A stretch of 64,000 nucleotides of DNA from Methylopila capsulata (GCF_016907975.1 NZ_JAFBCY010000001.1:806001-870000), one strand, 5' to 3'. Shown: positions 8,680-19,367, counted from the first letter of the stretch. The notes: generated by a model from the sequence alone, not told the origin. A program made the numbers and translations.

Positions 8680-9927
8680 TCAGCGCGCCATCGCAAGTTC
8701 GCCGGTGCCGTCCATGCCGTAGATGTCTTCGCGGAACTGCACGGTGCCGTCCTGCGCGCCCCAGCCCGAGATGTAGCGCCAGTAGACCGGCACGTAGGGC
8801 GTGAGGTTGATGTCGATGCGCTCGCCGGACTTGACGGCGGCGTCGATCGCGCGGCGGTCCCAGCCGGCCTGGTTCTTCGCCAGCCAGCCGACCAGTTCCT
8901 TGACGTTCTGAATGCGCACGCAGCCCGAGGAGTGGAAGCGGGCGTTCTCGCCGAACAGGTTCTTCGACGGCGTGTCGTGCATGTAGACGCCGTCCTTGTT
9001 CGGCATGTTGATGCGGACCACGCCCATCGAATTGTCGTCGCCCGGATCCTGGCGATACATGTACTGCGTCGCCTCCATCGTGTTCCAGTTGATCTGGTCG
9101 GGCTGAATCTCCTGACCCTGCTGGCTGTAGATCCGGATGTGCTTCTTCGTCAGGTACTGCGGATCCTTCTGCATCATCGGAATCAGATCTTTCCGGATGA
9201 TCGAGGCCGGCACCGTCCAGAACGGGTTGAAGTTCACCTGCTGGATCCTGGCGTCGATCACGGGCGAGGCGCGGTCCGCCTTGCCCACCACCGCCGTGTA
9301 GCGGGCCGCGACCTGGCCGTCCTCGACCGCCTCGATCTCGGCCGCCGGGATGTTGCAGAGCACGTAGCGCGCGCCGATGTTCCCGCCCGCCATGGTGCGG
9401 ATGCGCACGACGTTGGTCTCAAGCTGTCGCAGACGGGTCTCGGCCGGAATGTTGAGCGACTGCATGGTGTCGTCGCCCACGACGCCGACCGGGATCAGGC
9501 CGTGGCGGGCCTGGAAACGCTTCACCGCGCCCTCGACGTAGCTGTCGAACACCGGCGACATGCCGAGATTGGGATCGAGATCGTTGGTGGCGGCGAGGCG
9601 CTGGCGGAGCGCCATCACGCGTTCGCCGCGCGAGCCGAGCTTCATGCGTTCGCCGGCCGGGACGCGGCCCCAGCCGCCGCGGGAGACGATGCTCGTGTAA
9701 TCCTGGATCGCCCGTTCCGTCTCCTGGACGGTCGTGGGCGAGAGCAGCGGGGTGCGGGAGCCGGACGTGCGGCTGACGCGCGCCGAGGCGTCGAACCTGT
9801 CCTTCCACTCGGCCTGGCTGTCGAAGGAGAGCGACATCTCCTGCGCCGAAGCCGCCGTCGCGAAAGCGCCCGCCGCCGCGCCGACGCCGAGCCTGAGGGC
9901 GTCACGGCGCGAGACGCCGCCAAACAT
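8680..9927 (-). CDS. ldtP: L,D-transpeptidase with peptidoglycan-binding domain, Tat-exported
   Basis: A 415-residue murein L,D-transpeptidase of the YcbB-like group, which makes 3-3 cross-links or attaches proteins to peptidoglycan. The start at 9927 gives a twin-arginine signal (VSRRDALRLGVGAAAGAF); a GTG 18 bases upstream is an alternative. A peptidoglycan-binding domain lies at about residues 85-150 (VEGAVKRFQARHGL). The YkuD domain follows, with the catalytic HxxxC motif at His332 and Cys336 in FHSSGCVRI. It is next to ldtR, whose relatives regulate L,D-transpeptidase genes, hence the symbol by context. Confidence 0.85.
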   Translation of the reverse strand: MFGGVSRRDALRLGVGAAAGAFATAASAQEMSLSFDSQAEWKDRFDASARVSRTSGSRTPLLSPTTVQETERAIQDYTSIVSRGGWGRVPAGERMKLGSRGERVMALRQRLAATNDLDPNLGMSPVFDSYVEGAVKRFQARHGLIPVGVVGDDTMQSLNIPAETRLRQLETNVVRIRTMAGGNIGARYVLCNIPAAEIEAVEDGQVAARYTAVVGKADRASPVIDARIQQVNFNPFWTVPASIIRKDLIPMMQKDPQYLTKKHIRIYSQQGQEIQPDQINWNTMEATQYMYRQDPGDDNSMGVVRINMPNKDGVYMHDTPSKNLFGENARFHSSGCVRIQNVKELVGWLAKNQAGWDRRAIDAAVKSGERIDINLTPYVPVYWRYISGWGAQDGTVQFREDIYGMDGTGELAMAR

Positions 9928-10295
9928 CGAGGACCGTTCCGTCACGACCGATAGCTCCCCACTGAGGACATGCGGCGCGGGCGGATGCTCGCCCGGCGCC
10001 AACACGCAGAGTGCGCGGATCTTGGTTAACGAACCTCGACCGACCCATTCTGCACCGAGTGGAGAACGCGTGCGCATCGGACCGACCCGATCGTCTTGCG
10101 CCGCCTTAGACCCGAGAGCCCGCGCCTCCGTTTCGCCTGATCAGCCACTGGTTTGAGGCGGAACGATGTCAGGAGCGAGCGTCCGGGGCGCGCTCAACCC
10201 GACGTGATGCGCCAAGGCCGCAGCCCGCGACGCGGAACGGCCGCCGGAGGGCGTCCGGCGGCCGCGCGCAGAGCGACGGTATAAGCGGAAAGAGA
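9928..10295 (-). promoter_or_regulatory. Intergenic region between ldtR and the L,D-transpeptidase gene
   Basis: These 368 bases hold no gene. They contain the promoter expected for the L,D-transpeptidase gene and, at 10238-10264, a hairpin (CGGCCGCCGG and CCGGCGGCCG, 7-base loop) placed just after ldtR. No T run follows the hairpin on the minus strand. No clear LdtR operator could be identified by eye. Confidence 0.4.
10238..10264 (-). terminator. Hairpin downstream of ldtR
   Basis: A perfect 10-bp GC-rich stem lies about 30 bases after the ldtR stop codon. It lacks a clear U tract and is only a probable terminator. Confidence 0.4.
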
Positions 10296-10808
10296 TCAGA
10301 GGCGGAAACGGATCTGATCGGTCCAGAAGCGCTCGAGCCGGCCGAGCGCGACGTTCAGCGTCTTGAAGTCGTCGGCGTTGACGCCGCCGACCTGCTCGAT
10401 CGTGCGGATGTGCTTCGAGTAGAGCTCTTCCACGATGTTGTGGATCTCCTGGCCCAGCGGGGTCAGGCTGATGCGCACCGAGCGCCGGTCCATGCGCGAG
10501 CGCTGGTGGTGCAGGAAGCCCATCTCGACGAGCTTCTTCAGATTGTAGGAGACGTTCGAGCCGAGATAGTAGCCCCGGGTGCGGAGTTCGCCGGCGGTCA
10601 GCTCGGCGTCGCCGATGTTATAGAGCAGCAGCGCCTGGACGCTGTTGATGTCCGAACGCCCGCGGCGGTCGAACTCGTCCTTGATGACGTCCAGCAGGCG
10701 GCGGTGCAGCCGCTCCACCAGGGTGAGAGCTTCGAGGTAGAGCGGGCGGACTTCGACCTGACCCTGATCGGTGGCCGGCTTCTCCGTGCTGCGCGCGAGG
10801 TTCTTCAT
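10296..10808 (-). CDS. ldtR: MarR-family winged-helix regulator, LdtR-like
   Basis: A 170-residue MarR-family protein closely resembling LdtR of Liberibacter and Sinorhizobium, which controls L,D-transpeptidase expression and osmotic tolerance. The winged helix spans about residues 50-120: INSVQALLLYNIGDAELTAGE, then GYYLGSNVSYNLKKLVEMGF as recognition helix and RSRMDRRSVRISLTPLG as wing. The N- and C-terminal helices form the dimer interface. It lies directly upstream of the L,D-transpeptidase gene, on the same strand, 368 bases away. The upstream region is AT-rich. The family call is strong; the exact target is inferred. Confidence 0.88.
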   Translation of the reverse strand: MKNLARSTEKPATDQGQVEVRPLYLEALTLVERLHRRLLDVIKDEFDRRGRSDINSVQALLLYNIGDAELTAGELRTRGYYLGSNVSYNLKKLVEMGFLHHQRSRMDRRSVRISLTPLGQEIHNIVEELYSKHIRTIEQVGGVNADDFKTLNVALGRLERFWTDQIRFRL

Positions 10809-11067
10809 GGTGAGGCCTTCCCGTAGTCTTGACTGCTCAAGGCGTCGTCCTGTTCCGCGCCTCGTTGATCTCGAAGATAGGTCCGGGAAGTGAAAATGCG
10901 TTTAAATGACTTGCTGAAATTTCTCTTTATTTCTTAGACTGAACAAATGGTTGCGCAGCTACGTCAACGAGACGTTACGCATGCGGATGTGAATTAAGAT
11001 TCATTTGTCCTGTCGAAACCTGAACACGCGCATCTTCGATGCTGCGCACGCGACGGTCGCAGGGGGA
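10809..11067 (-). promoter_or_regulatory. AT-rich upstream region of ldtR
   Basis: About 10890-10960 is markedly AT-rich (a TTTAAAT core and a T-rich stretch around 10915-10940), as expected for the ldtR promoter. It also contains the 3' flank of the small membrane protein gene. No gene is seen. Confidence 0.4.
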
Positions 11068-12857
<1,790 letters not shown>

Positions 12858-12906
12858 CGATCCCGCCGCGGCGCTCGCCGCGCCGAGAGCCCCTATCCCA
12901 CGCCTC

Positions 12907-12946
12907 CCGACAGCGCCGAACGCAGCCCCGCGTTCGGCGCTGTCGG
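12907..12946 (+). terminator. Long perfect hairpin downstream of hemB
   Basis: Seventeen bases pair perfectly around an AGCCCC loop, starting about 50 bases after the hemB stop. There is no T run, so this may stabilise the 3' end as much as terminate. Confidence 0.55.
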
Positions 12947-13284
12947 CGTTATGACGCCCGCTTGGCGAGCCTTGGGCCGCCCCGCCAGCGGACGTCGCCC
13001 TTCAACGGCGGGATGCTGGGCTCGGGACAAACCCGGGCGGCAGCGGGGCGTGAAGCGGGGTCGCGCACGGCAGCCTCGCATGAGTCTCCAGATGGGAAAT
13101 ATTTGGAAACGTAAAGACACGTAAATCTATACTATGAAATCAACGATATTTACATCTGATCACAATAGAAACTAACTAATAATTAGACGGAAACGGCCCA
13201 TTACTTGCGACCGTAAGCTGCGGCTTCATGGCGAGGCCGTCCGCCAGCCGCTGAGCCGGCGGTCAGATTTCGGAGATCAAGACG
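12947..13284 (+). promoter_or_regulatory. Upstream region of the EF-hand gene
   Basis: No gene is seen in this gap. From about 13085 to 13205 the sequence is unusually AT-rich, suggesting the promoter of the EF-hand gene. GGAGA lies 10 bases before its ATG as the ribosome site. Confidence 0.45.
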
Positions 13285-14001
13285 ATGAGCATCGGAGCGC
13301 TAAGCGGCTCCAGCAGCTCGCAAATCGCGAGCATGCTGATGTCGAAGCTGGACGCGGATTCGAGCGGCGCCGCGTCGCTCGACGAGTTCAAGTCCGTTGG
13401 GCAAAATCTGCCGGCGGGCAATGTGGACGCCTCCGACAGCGCGATCGAGAGCGCTTTCTCGACGCTGGACGGGGACGGCGACGGCTCGCTGACCCAGAGC
13501 GAGGTCCAGAGCGGGCTTTCCAAGTTCTCGAGCGACAGCGCCTCGGCGCTGCTCGGGGCCCAGGAGAGCGCGCCCCCTCGCCCGCCGCAGGGAGGCCCGG
13601 GCGAAGGCGGATTCGAGACGGCGGACGCCGACGACAGCGGCACGGTCTCGCTCGACGAATTCGTGGCCGCGGGGCCGGACGAGGCGGGCGAAACCAAGGC
13701 CGAGGAGATGTTCTCGACCATCGACTCCGATGGCGATGGCGAGATCAGCGAGAGCGAAGACGAGGCGTTCCAGTCGGCGCAGGCCGAATCCGCCCCGCCG
13801 GCGCCCCCGCCGGGACCGCCGTCGGCCGGCGAGGGCGAGAGCGCGTCCTCGGAGGAGGAGGACGACGAGGACGAGACGACCGCCGCCAGCCTCGAGTCCA
13901 TGCTGTCGGAGCTCATGCAGACGAACGGCGCCTACGCGCAAACCAGCGCGACGTCCTATCTCGACCAGGCGCTGTCGAGCCTGTTCCAGGCCAGCGCCTG
14001 A
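13285..14001 (+). CDS. Acidic protein with four EF-hand calcium-binding motifs
   Basis: A 238-residue, strongly acidic protein. Four 12-residue EF-hand loops occur in two pairs: residues 23-34 (DADSSGAASLDE), 62-73 (DGDGDGSLTQSE), 114-125 (DADDSGTVSLDE) and 147-158 (DSDGDGEISESE). Proline/glycine-rich linkers separate the pairs at 97-109 and 170-186, and an Asp/Glu run sits at 190-197. No signal peptide is evident, although a non-classical export route is possible. The first loop has serine at loop position 5 and is probably the weakest. It is a likely calcium sensor or buffer; nothing nearby identifies a partner. Confidence 0.85.
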   Translation: MSIGALSGSSSSQIASMLMSKLDADSSGAASLDEFKSVGQNLPAGNVDASDSAIESAFSTLDGDGDGSLTQSEVQSGLSKFSSDSASALLGAQESAPPRPPQGGPGEGGFETADADDSGTVSLDEFVAAGPDEAGETKAEEMFSTIDSDGDGEISESEDEAFQSAQAESAPPAPPPGPPSAGEGESASSEEEDDEDETTAASLESMLSELMQTNGAYAQTSATSYLDQALSSLFQASA

Positions 14002-14015
14002 GCGGGGCCGATCAA

Positions 14016-14052
14016 CGAAAAACCCTCCCCGCGGCCGCAGCCGCGGAGAGGG
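14016..14052 (-). terminator. Hairpin between the convergent EF-hand and phoX genes
   Basis: CCCTCCCCGCGGC and GCCGCGGAGAGGG form a 13-base stem with one mismatch around CGCA. On the minus strand the stem is followed by TTTTT (plus-strand A run at 14018-14022), so it is a proper terminator for the phoX gene; on the plus strand it lacks the U run. Confidence 0.7.
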
Positions 14053-14074
14053 CGAGACGCCAAGCGGCGTGGCG

Positions 14075-16090
14075 TCAGACGCCGATTTCGCCGCCGTCCT
14101 TGCGCCGCACCGCGACGACCGCGGGGCGCGGCAGCTGCGATCCGGTCGGCCAGGTGCTGATCGTGTTCGGATAGCCGCCGTCTTCGCCGGGGTGCTGCAC
14201 GGCGCAGAACACCGTCCGCTCGTCATCCGCGAACTCCGGCCCGCAGATCTCGCACCCCTTCGGGCCGCTCAGGAACTGCCGGAGATAGCCGCGCTCGGCG
14301 CCGGAGGTCGGCACCACGTGCATGGCGTCGTTCGGATTGCCGATGTCGGCGTTGCCGGGCTGCCCGTCGGTGGTGATCCAGAGGTTGCCGCGGTTGTCGA
14401 AGGCGATGTTGTCCGGGGACGCGATCTTTCCGAGCTTGCTCGCGTCGGCGTAGCCCGCGAAGAAGGTCGCGTTCGCGGCGAGGCCGGGGGTGAGGTCCGC
14501 TTCGTCCGTCTTCAGGTCGATTTCGGGATTGCCGCAGAGCAGGAAGATCTCCCAGCGGAAATCCGCTGCGCCATGGTCGCCGTGGCTTTCGGTGAGCTCG
14601 ATGATATGCCCGCCGAAGTTCGGCACGCGCGGATTCGCCAATGCCGAGCCCGTGTCGGCGACGACCGATGTGCGCCGGCTGTTGTTGGTCATCGTCAGGT
14701 AGACGCGGCCGTTGACCGGGTTCGGCTGGCAGTCCTCCGGGCGGTCCATCGCGGTCGCGCCCACCATGTCCGCCGCGAGGCGGGTCTTGATCAGCAGTTC
14801 GCCCTGGCTCGAGAACTTGCCCTTCAGCTTCGGGTGGTCGAGCGTCAGCGGGATCCACACGCCCTTGTTGTTGTCGCGGAACTTCGCGACGTAGAGCACG
14901 CCGTCGTCGAGCAGATCGAAGTTCGCCCGGCGGTTGTTCGGATCGTATTTGCCGTTCGACACGAACTTGTAGACGTAGTCGAACTGCTGGTCGTCGCCGG
15001 TGTAGACCACGACGCGGCCGTCGGCGGCCAGGGCGGTGGTGGCGGCCTCATGCTTGGCCCGGCCGAGCGCGGTCCGCTTGCGCGGGCGGAAGGTCGGGTC
15101 GTAAGGGTCGATCTCGACCACCCAGCCGAAGCGGAACGGCTCGTTCGGCTCCTTGGTCACGTCGAAGCGGTCGTAGAACGCCTCCCATTTGCGCCCCGTG
15201 GCGCCTTCGGTGACGCCGTAGCGGGCGTGCGCGGCCTTGATGTCGGCGTCGGCGGTCGAGCCGTTGTTCGCGAAGTACTGGTTGAAGTTCTCCTCGCAGG
15301 TCAGCCAGGTGCCCCACGGGGTCTTGCCGCCCGAGCAGTTGTTCAGCATGCCGAGCACCTTCGTGCCCGTGGGATCCGCCGAGGTCTTCATCAGCGGCTC
15401 GCCGGAGGCAGGCCCGCTGATCCGCATCAGCGTCTCGCCGGTGATGCGCCGGTTGTATGTGTCGCTCTTCACCACGCGCCACACCGATCCGGTGCGCTCG
15501 ATCTCGACGACCGATCCGCCGTGCGCGGCGATCTCGACGTCGGCGAAGGCCTTGCTGGCGCCCGGCACGTAGCCGCGCACCATGTCCGAGCCGGTGGTGT
15601 ACTCGTGATTGACGCAGAGCAGCGCCCGGTTCGAGCTTTCCAGCGGGAAGTAGCCGACGAAGTCGCAGTTGTAGCCGAACTGGCGGCTCTGGGCTTCGGC
15701 GGTCTGGTTGTTCTTGTCGAAGTTGGGAGCGTCGGCGAAAAGCGGGTCGCCCCACTTGATCAGCACCTGGTGCTCATAGCCTTCCGGCACTACGATCTCG
15801 TCGGCGGTGGAAGGCGCGATCGGCGTGAAGGTCAGGCGACGCGGCGCGGCTTCCGCCTCGGTCGGCGCGAAGGTCGCCGTCGTGGTCATCAGCACCGGGA
15901 CCGCCGCCGCGGCGCCGAGCAGGAACGAGCGCCGCTCGATGTTGCGCGCGAGCACGGACTGGAACGGCTCGTTCAGCGGAAGCTCGCCGGCTTCGGCGTG
16001 AAGGCCCGGGCGGTCGATGCCGATCGCCTCGTCGTCCAGGATCTCGGGCGTGTCGGCGGCGCCGCGGCCGGCGGTGTCGTCGATGGTCAT
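14075..16090 (-). CDS. phoX: PhoX family phosphatase (DUF839), Tat-exported
   Basis: A 671-residue protein of the PhoX/DUF839 family, calcium- and iron-dependent phosphatases released by the Tat system. The signal sits after an N-terminal extension: Arg53-Arg54 in NIERRSFLLGAAAAVPVL, with cleavage near residue 82. Family segments include FGYNCDFVGYFPL, LCVNHEYTTGSDM, CSGGKTPWGTWLTCEEN and FCAVQHPGEDGG near the C-terminus. It would supply phosphate outside the cytoplasm together with the PhoD homologue 11 kb away. A candidate Pho box lies 51 bases upstream. It is divergent from the ABC-F gene. Confidence 0.92.
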   Translation of the reverse strand: MTIDDTAGRGAADTPEILDDEAIGIDRPGLHAEAGELPLNEPFQSVLARNIERRSFLLGAAAAVPVLMTTTATFAPTEAEAAPRRLTFTPIAPSTADEIVVPEGYEHQVLIKWGDPLFADAPNFDKNNQTAEAQSRQFGYNCDFVGYFPLESSNRALLCVNHEYTTGSDMVRGYVPGASKAFADVEIAAHGGSVVEIERTGSVWRVVKSDTYNRRITGETLMRISGPASGEPLMKTSADPTGTKVLGMLNNCSGGKTPWGTWLTCEENFNQYFANNGSTADADIKAAHARYGVTEGATGRKWEAFYDRFDVTKEPNEPFRFGWVVEIDPYDPTFRPRKRTALGRAKHEAATTALAADGRVVVYTGDDQQFDYVYKFVSNGKYDPNNRRANFDLLDDGVLYVAKFRDNNKGVWIPLTLDHPKLKGKFSSQGELLIKTRLAADMVGATAMDRPEDCQPNPVNGRVYLTMTNNSRRTSVVADTGSALANPRVPNFGGHIIELTESHGDHGAADFRWEIFLLCGNPEIDLKTDEADLTPGLAANATFFAGYADASKLGKIASPDNIAFDNRGNLWITTDGQPGNADIGNPNDAMHVVPTSGAERGYLRQFLSGPKGCEICGPEFADDERTVFCAVQHPGEDGGYPNTISTWPTGSQLPRPAVVAVRRKDGGEIGV

Positions 16091-16141
16091 GGAAAGTCCC
16101 CCGTGGGCAGATTGGAAGGCCTCTTAACTGCGTCGGCGCCC

Positions 16142-16159
16142 ATGTCAGTCGTTTGACGG
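16142..16159 (-). promoter_or_regulatory. Candidate Pho box upstream of phoX
   Basis: Read on the minus strand, CCGTCAA-ACGA-CTGACAT matches the Pho box CTGTCAT-N4-CTGTCAT at 11 of 14 positions with the correct 4-base spacer. It ends 51 bases before the phoX start codon. Confidence 0.5.
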
Positions 16160-16241
16160 ATCGCCGACAGTGATGCGACGTCGCCGCCGCGACGCGGGAG
16201 CCCGTGGACAACTTCCTTCGCAGGCGCCAAAAGCAGCGGTT

Positions 16242-18107
16242 ATGATCCAGATCACCGACCTCACCTGCCGCGTCGCCGGACGTGTGCTGCTCGACAACGC
16301 GAGCGCGTTCCTGCCCGAGGGCGCCCGCGTCGGCGTCGTCGGCCGCAACGGCACCGGCAAGACCACGCTGTTCAAGCTGATCGCGGGCGACCAGAGCCCC
16401 GACGACGGCTCGGTCAGCCTCCCGAAGAACCTGAAGCTCGGCCGCGTCGCCCAGGAGGCGCCGTCCGGCCCCGAGCCGCTGATCGACGTGGTGCTCGCCG
16501 CCGACAAGGAGCGCGCCGCGCTGATGGCCGAGTCGGAGACCTGCACCGACCCGGAGCGCATCTCCGACATCGTCACGCGCCTGATCGACATTGACGCCTA
16601 CGAGGCGCCGGCCCGCGCCGCCCGCATCCTCTCCGGCCTCGGCTTCGACGCCGAGGCGCAGCTGCGCCCCTGCTCGGACTTCTCCGGCGGCTGGCGCATG
16701 CGCGTCGCGCTCGCGGCGGTGCTGTTCTCCGAGCCCGACCTGCTGCTGCTGGATGAGCCGACGAACCACCTCGACCTCGAAGGCACGCTCTGGCTGCAGG
16801 AGTACCTGGCGAAGTACCCGCGGACGACGCTGGTCATCAGCCATGACCGCGACCTGCTGAACGCCTCCGTCGACCACATCCTGCATTTCGAGAACGGCAA
16901 GCTGAACGTCTGGAAGGGCAACTACGACGCCTTCGACCGGATGCGCCGCGAGAAGCTGAACCTCGACCTGAAGGCCGCCAAGGCCCAGGCCGACGAGCGC
17001 GCCCGCCTCGAGGCCTTCATCGCGCGCTTCAAGGCCAAGGCCTCCAAGGCGACCCAGGCCCAGTCGCGCGTCAAGCGGCTCGCCAAGATGCAGCCGATCA
17101 ACGCCGTGATCGAGCGCCACGTGGTGCAGTTCAAGATCCCGGACCCGGAGAAGGAGCTGGCGCCGCCGTTGATCGCGCTCGACGGCGTCTCGGCCGGCTA
17201 CGGCGACCGCACCATCCTGCACAAGCTGAACCTGCGCATCGATCCCGACGACCGGATCGCGCTGCTCGGCTCGAACGGCAACGGCAAGTCCACCTTCGCC
17301 AAGCTGCTGGCGGGTCGCCTGCAGGCGAGCGAGGGCCGCACCAACAAGTCCGAGAAGATCCAGGTCGGCTTCTTCGCCCAGCACCAGGTCGAGGACCTCG
17401 ATCTCGACGGCAACGCCTACGACCACGTCCGCCGCAAGATGCCCGACGCGGCCGACGCGGCCGTGCGGGGCAAGACCGCGCAGATCGGCTTCTCCGGCGA
17501 CAAGGCCAACACCAAGGTCTCGAAGATGTCGGGCGGCGAGAAGGCCCGCCTCGCCTTCGGCCTCGCCGTGTTCCACGGGCCGCACCTGCTGATCCTCGAC
17601 GAGCCGACCAACCATCTCGACATCGACAGCCGCGAGAGCCTCGCGCAGGCGCTGAACGAGTTCGCGGGCGCCGTCATCCTGGTCAGCCATGACCGGCATC
17701 TGCTGGACGCCACCGCCGATCGGCTGTGGATCGTCGGCGGCGGCGGGGTGGAGCCGTTCGAGGGCGACCTCGACGACTACCGCAAGTACATCCTCTCGGC
17801 CGAGGGCTCGGGCAAATCGAAGAAGGTCGGCAAGGGCACCGGCAAGCGGTCCGAGCCGGAGCCGAAGCGGCTCGACGTCGGCGCGCTGAAGAAGAAGATC
17901 GCCTCGCTCGAGGAGCTCATGGCGACCTGCGATCAGGAGATGGCGCGGATCGACGCGGAGCTGACCGCCAACGGCGGCTTCCCCGACAAGCCGCAGAAGG
18001 CCGCCGCGCTGGGCGCGAAGCGCGCCGAGGTGGAGCGCGCCAAGGCGGAAGCCGAAGAGACTTGGCTGGAAGCGAGCGCCAGCATCGAAAACGCCGCCGC
18101 GGCGTGA
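16242..18107 (+). CDS. ABC-F family ATPase (Uup/YheS-like)
   Basis: A 621-residue soluble protein with two ABC ATPase domains and no membrane segment. ABC-F proteins act on the ribosome. The first Walker A is GRNGTGKT (residues 34-41), followed by the signature FSGGWRMR and Walker B LLLLDEPTNHLD; the second domain has GSNGNGKST, MSGGEKAR and LLILDEPTNHLD. Between them lies a lysine- and alanine-rich linker (about 240-300). The C-terminal 90 residues form a charged coiled coil as in Uup and YheS. Which subfamily it belongs to is not certain. The start at 16242 gives the canonical MIQITDL; its stop overlaps the next gene (GTGA). Confidence 0.92.
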   Translation: MIQITDLTCRVAGRVLLDNASAFLPEGARVGVVGRNGTGKTTLFKLIAGDQSPDDGSVSLPKNLKLGRVAQEAPSGPEPLIDVVLAADKERAALMAESETCTDPERISDIVTRLIDIDAYEAPARAARILSGLGFDAEAQLRPCSDFSGGWRMRVALAAVLFSEPDLLLLDEPTNHLDLEGTLWLQEYLAKYPRTTLVISHDRDLLNASVDHILHFENGKLNVWKGNYDAFDRMRREKLNLDLKAAKAQADERARLEAFIARFKAKASKATQAQSRVKRLAKMQPINAVIERHVVQFKIPDPEKELAPPLIALDGVSAGYGDRTILHKLNLRIDPDDRIALLGSNGNGKSTFAKLLAGRLQASEGRTNKSEKIQVGFFAQHQVEDLDLDGNAYDHVRRKMPDAADAAVRGKTAQIGFSGDKANTKVSKMSGGEKARLAFGLAVFHGPHLLILDEPTNHLDIDSRESLAQALNEFAGAVILVSHDRHLLDATADRLWIVGGGGVEPFEGDLDDYRKYILSAEGSGKSKKVGKGTGKRSEPEPKRLDVGALKKKIASLEELMATCDQEMARIDAELTANGGFPDKPQKAAALGAKRAEVERAKAEAEETWLEASASIENAAAA

Positions 18108-19312
18108 CGCGGCCGCTCTTCCTCAAACATCTCTCCACGCCGCGGCCGGCGACGGCCGCGGCGCTTTTGTGTCTCGCGCCGCTCGGCGCCTGGGTCTTCG
18201 CCGTTCTGGACGGAGGTTTTGGCGACCGCAGCTGGGCGGTCATCGCCGGCGCCATCTTCGGCGTGGCGCTGCAGCGGGGCGAACTTTCGCTCGTACGCGC
18301 CTGGCGCGACCTGATGGCGTTGAAGGACGCGGGCCAGCTGCTCGGCTTCCTCGCGGCGCTCGCCGTCGCGGCCACTCTGACGCTCGGCGCGCTCGCGGTC
18401 ACGGGCGGAGGCCGGCCCGAGAACGCCCGCATCGGACCGGTCGACTGGCTGCTGCCGGTCGCGGCCTTCGTCTTCGGCGTCGGCTCCGTGATCGCCCGCG
18501 GCGGCGTGATGGTTCATCTGCGCCGCCTCAGCGAAGGCTCGCTCGTCGCCATCCCGGCGCTGGCCGCCGTGTTCCTCGGCTTCGTCGTCGCGATCGTCCA
18601 CTGGCCCTGGACCTGGGCGACCGCGATCGCCGATGCGCCGACGCCGTGGCTGCCGACCTGGCTCGGACCGGCGGGGACGCTCGCCGTCCAGCTCGCGGCG
18701 CTCGCGGGCTGCGCCGCGATGCTCTGGCGCTTTCGCCCGCCGGCCCCGGACCGCGCGCATGGGCTCGTCCACCGCGTGTTTGTGCAGCCCTGGCCCGCGA
18801 CCGCCGCCGGCGCGTTGCTCGGGTGTCTGGTCGCGGCGAGCTACGCGGCCGGAGAGCCGCTCGGGCTGATCGCCGAATGCGCCACGATCGCACGCTGGCT
18901 CACCACCATGATCGGCCTCGTCCCGCAGGAGCTGCCGGGGCTCGACGCCGGCGTCGCGGGCCTGAAGGCGCCCCTGCTGCAGGGCTTCGCGCTCACCGAG
19001 CACGTCCTGATCCTGATCGGCTTCGTACTCGGCGCCTTCGCCTGCGCGGTCGCCTCGGGCCGCTTCACGATCGAAGGCTTCACGCGCCGGGACGGCGTCG
19101 AGATGGTTTTGGGCGGGGTGATGATTGGCTGGGGAGCCATGACGGCGCTGGGCGCGGTGACGGGCGAGGCGATCGCGGGCGTCGCGGTCGGCGCGCTCTC
19201 GGGCTGGGTCTTCCTCGTGTTCACGTCGCTTGGCGTCATCGTCGCGCTGAAGCTCGACCCGCGGTCGTCCGTCACCGCCCCCGGCCCCACGCGGCCGGAA
19301 CGCGAGTCGTGA
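18104..19312 (+). CDS. YeeE/YedE-like membrane protein lacking the usual cysteines
   Basis: A 402-residue polytopic membrane protein starting with GTG in a 4-base overlap with the ABC-F gene. Its internal-repeat layout matches the YeeE/YedE (DUF395) sulfur-compound transporters: QRGELSLVRAWRDL at 57-70, FVFGVGSVIARGGVMVHLRR at 123-141, and GGVMIGWGAMTALGAVTG at 337-354. In thiosulfate transporters these positions carry functional cysteines (RxxFCF and GGC motifs); here they are Ser, Gly and Gly/Ala. Remaining cysteines lie elsewhere. The transport substrate is therefore open. Translation is probably coupled to the ABC-F gene. Confidence 0.8.
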   Translation: MTRPLFLKHLSTPRPATAAALLCLAPLGAWVFAVLDGGFGDRSWAVIAGAIFGVALQRGELSLVRAWRDLMALKDAGQLLGFLAALAVAATLTLGALAVTGGGRPENARIGPVDWLLPVAAFVFGVGSVIARGGVMVHLRRLSEGSLVAIPALAAVFLGFVVAIVHWPWTWATAIADAPTPWLPTWLGPAGTLAVQLAALAGCAAMLWRFRPPAPDRAHGLVHRVFVQPWPATAAGALLGCLVAASYAAGEPLGLIAECATIARWLTTMIGLVPQELPGLDAGVAGLKAPLLQGFALTEHVLILIGFVLGAFACAVASGRFTIEGFTRRDGVEMVLGGVMIGWGAMTALGAVTGEAIAGVAVGALSGWVFLVFTSLGVIVALKLDPRSSVTAPGPTRPERES

Positions 19313-19367
19313 TCCGCGGCGTCGCGGCGCTGGCTCTGGCGCTCGACGAGCCTCCGGCGGCGTCGAC

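Noticed and set aside
6354-8804. Plus-strand open frame of 816 codons opposite glyA and nrdR
   Set aside because: It is antisense to well-identified genes, has low-complexity Arg/Val/Asp-rich composition typical of GC-rich shadow frames, and matches no family.
12893-13120. Minus-strand 75-codon frame downstream of hemB
   Set aside because: It spans the hemB terminator hairpin, is Arg/Pro-rich and has no ribosome site or recognisable family.
13730-16156. Plus-strand open frame of 808 codons opposite phoX
   Set aside because: Shadow of phoX and of the EF-hand gene; composition is that of a reversed GC-rich coding frame.
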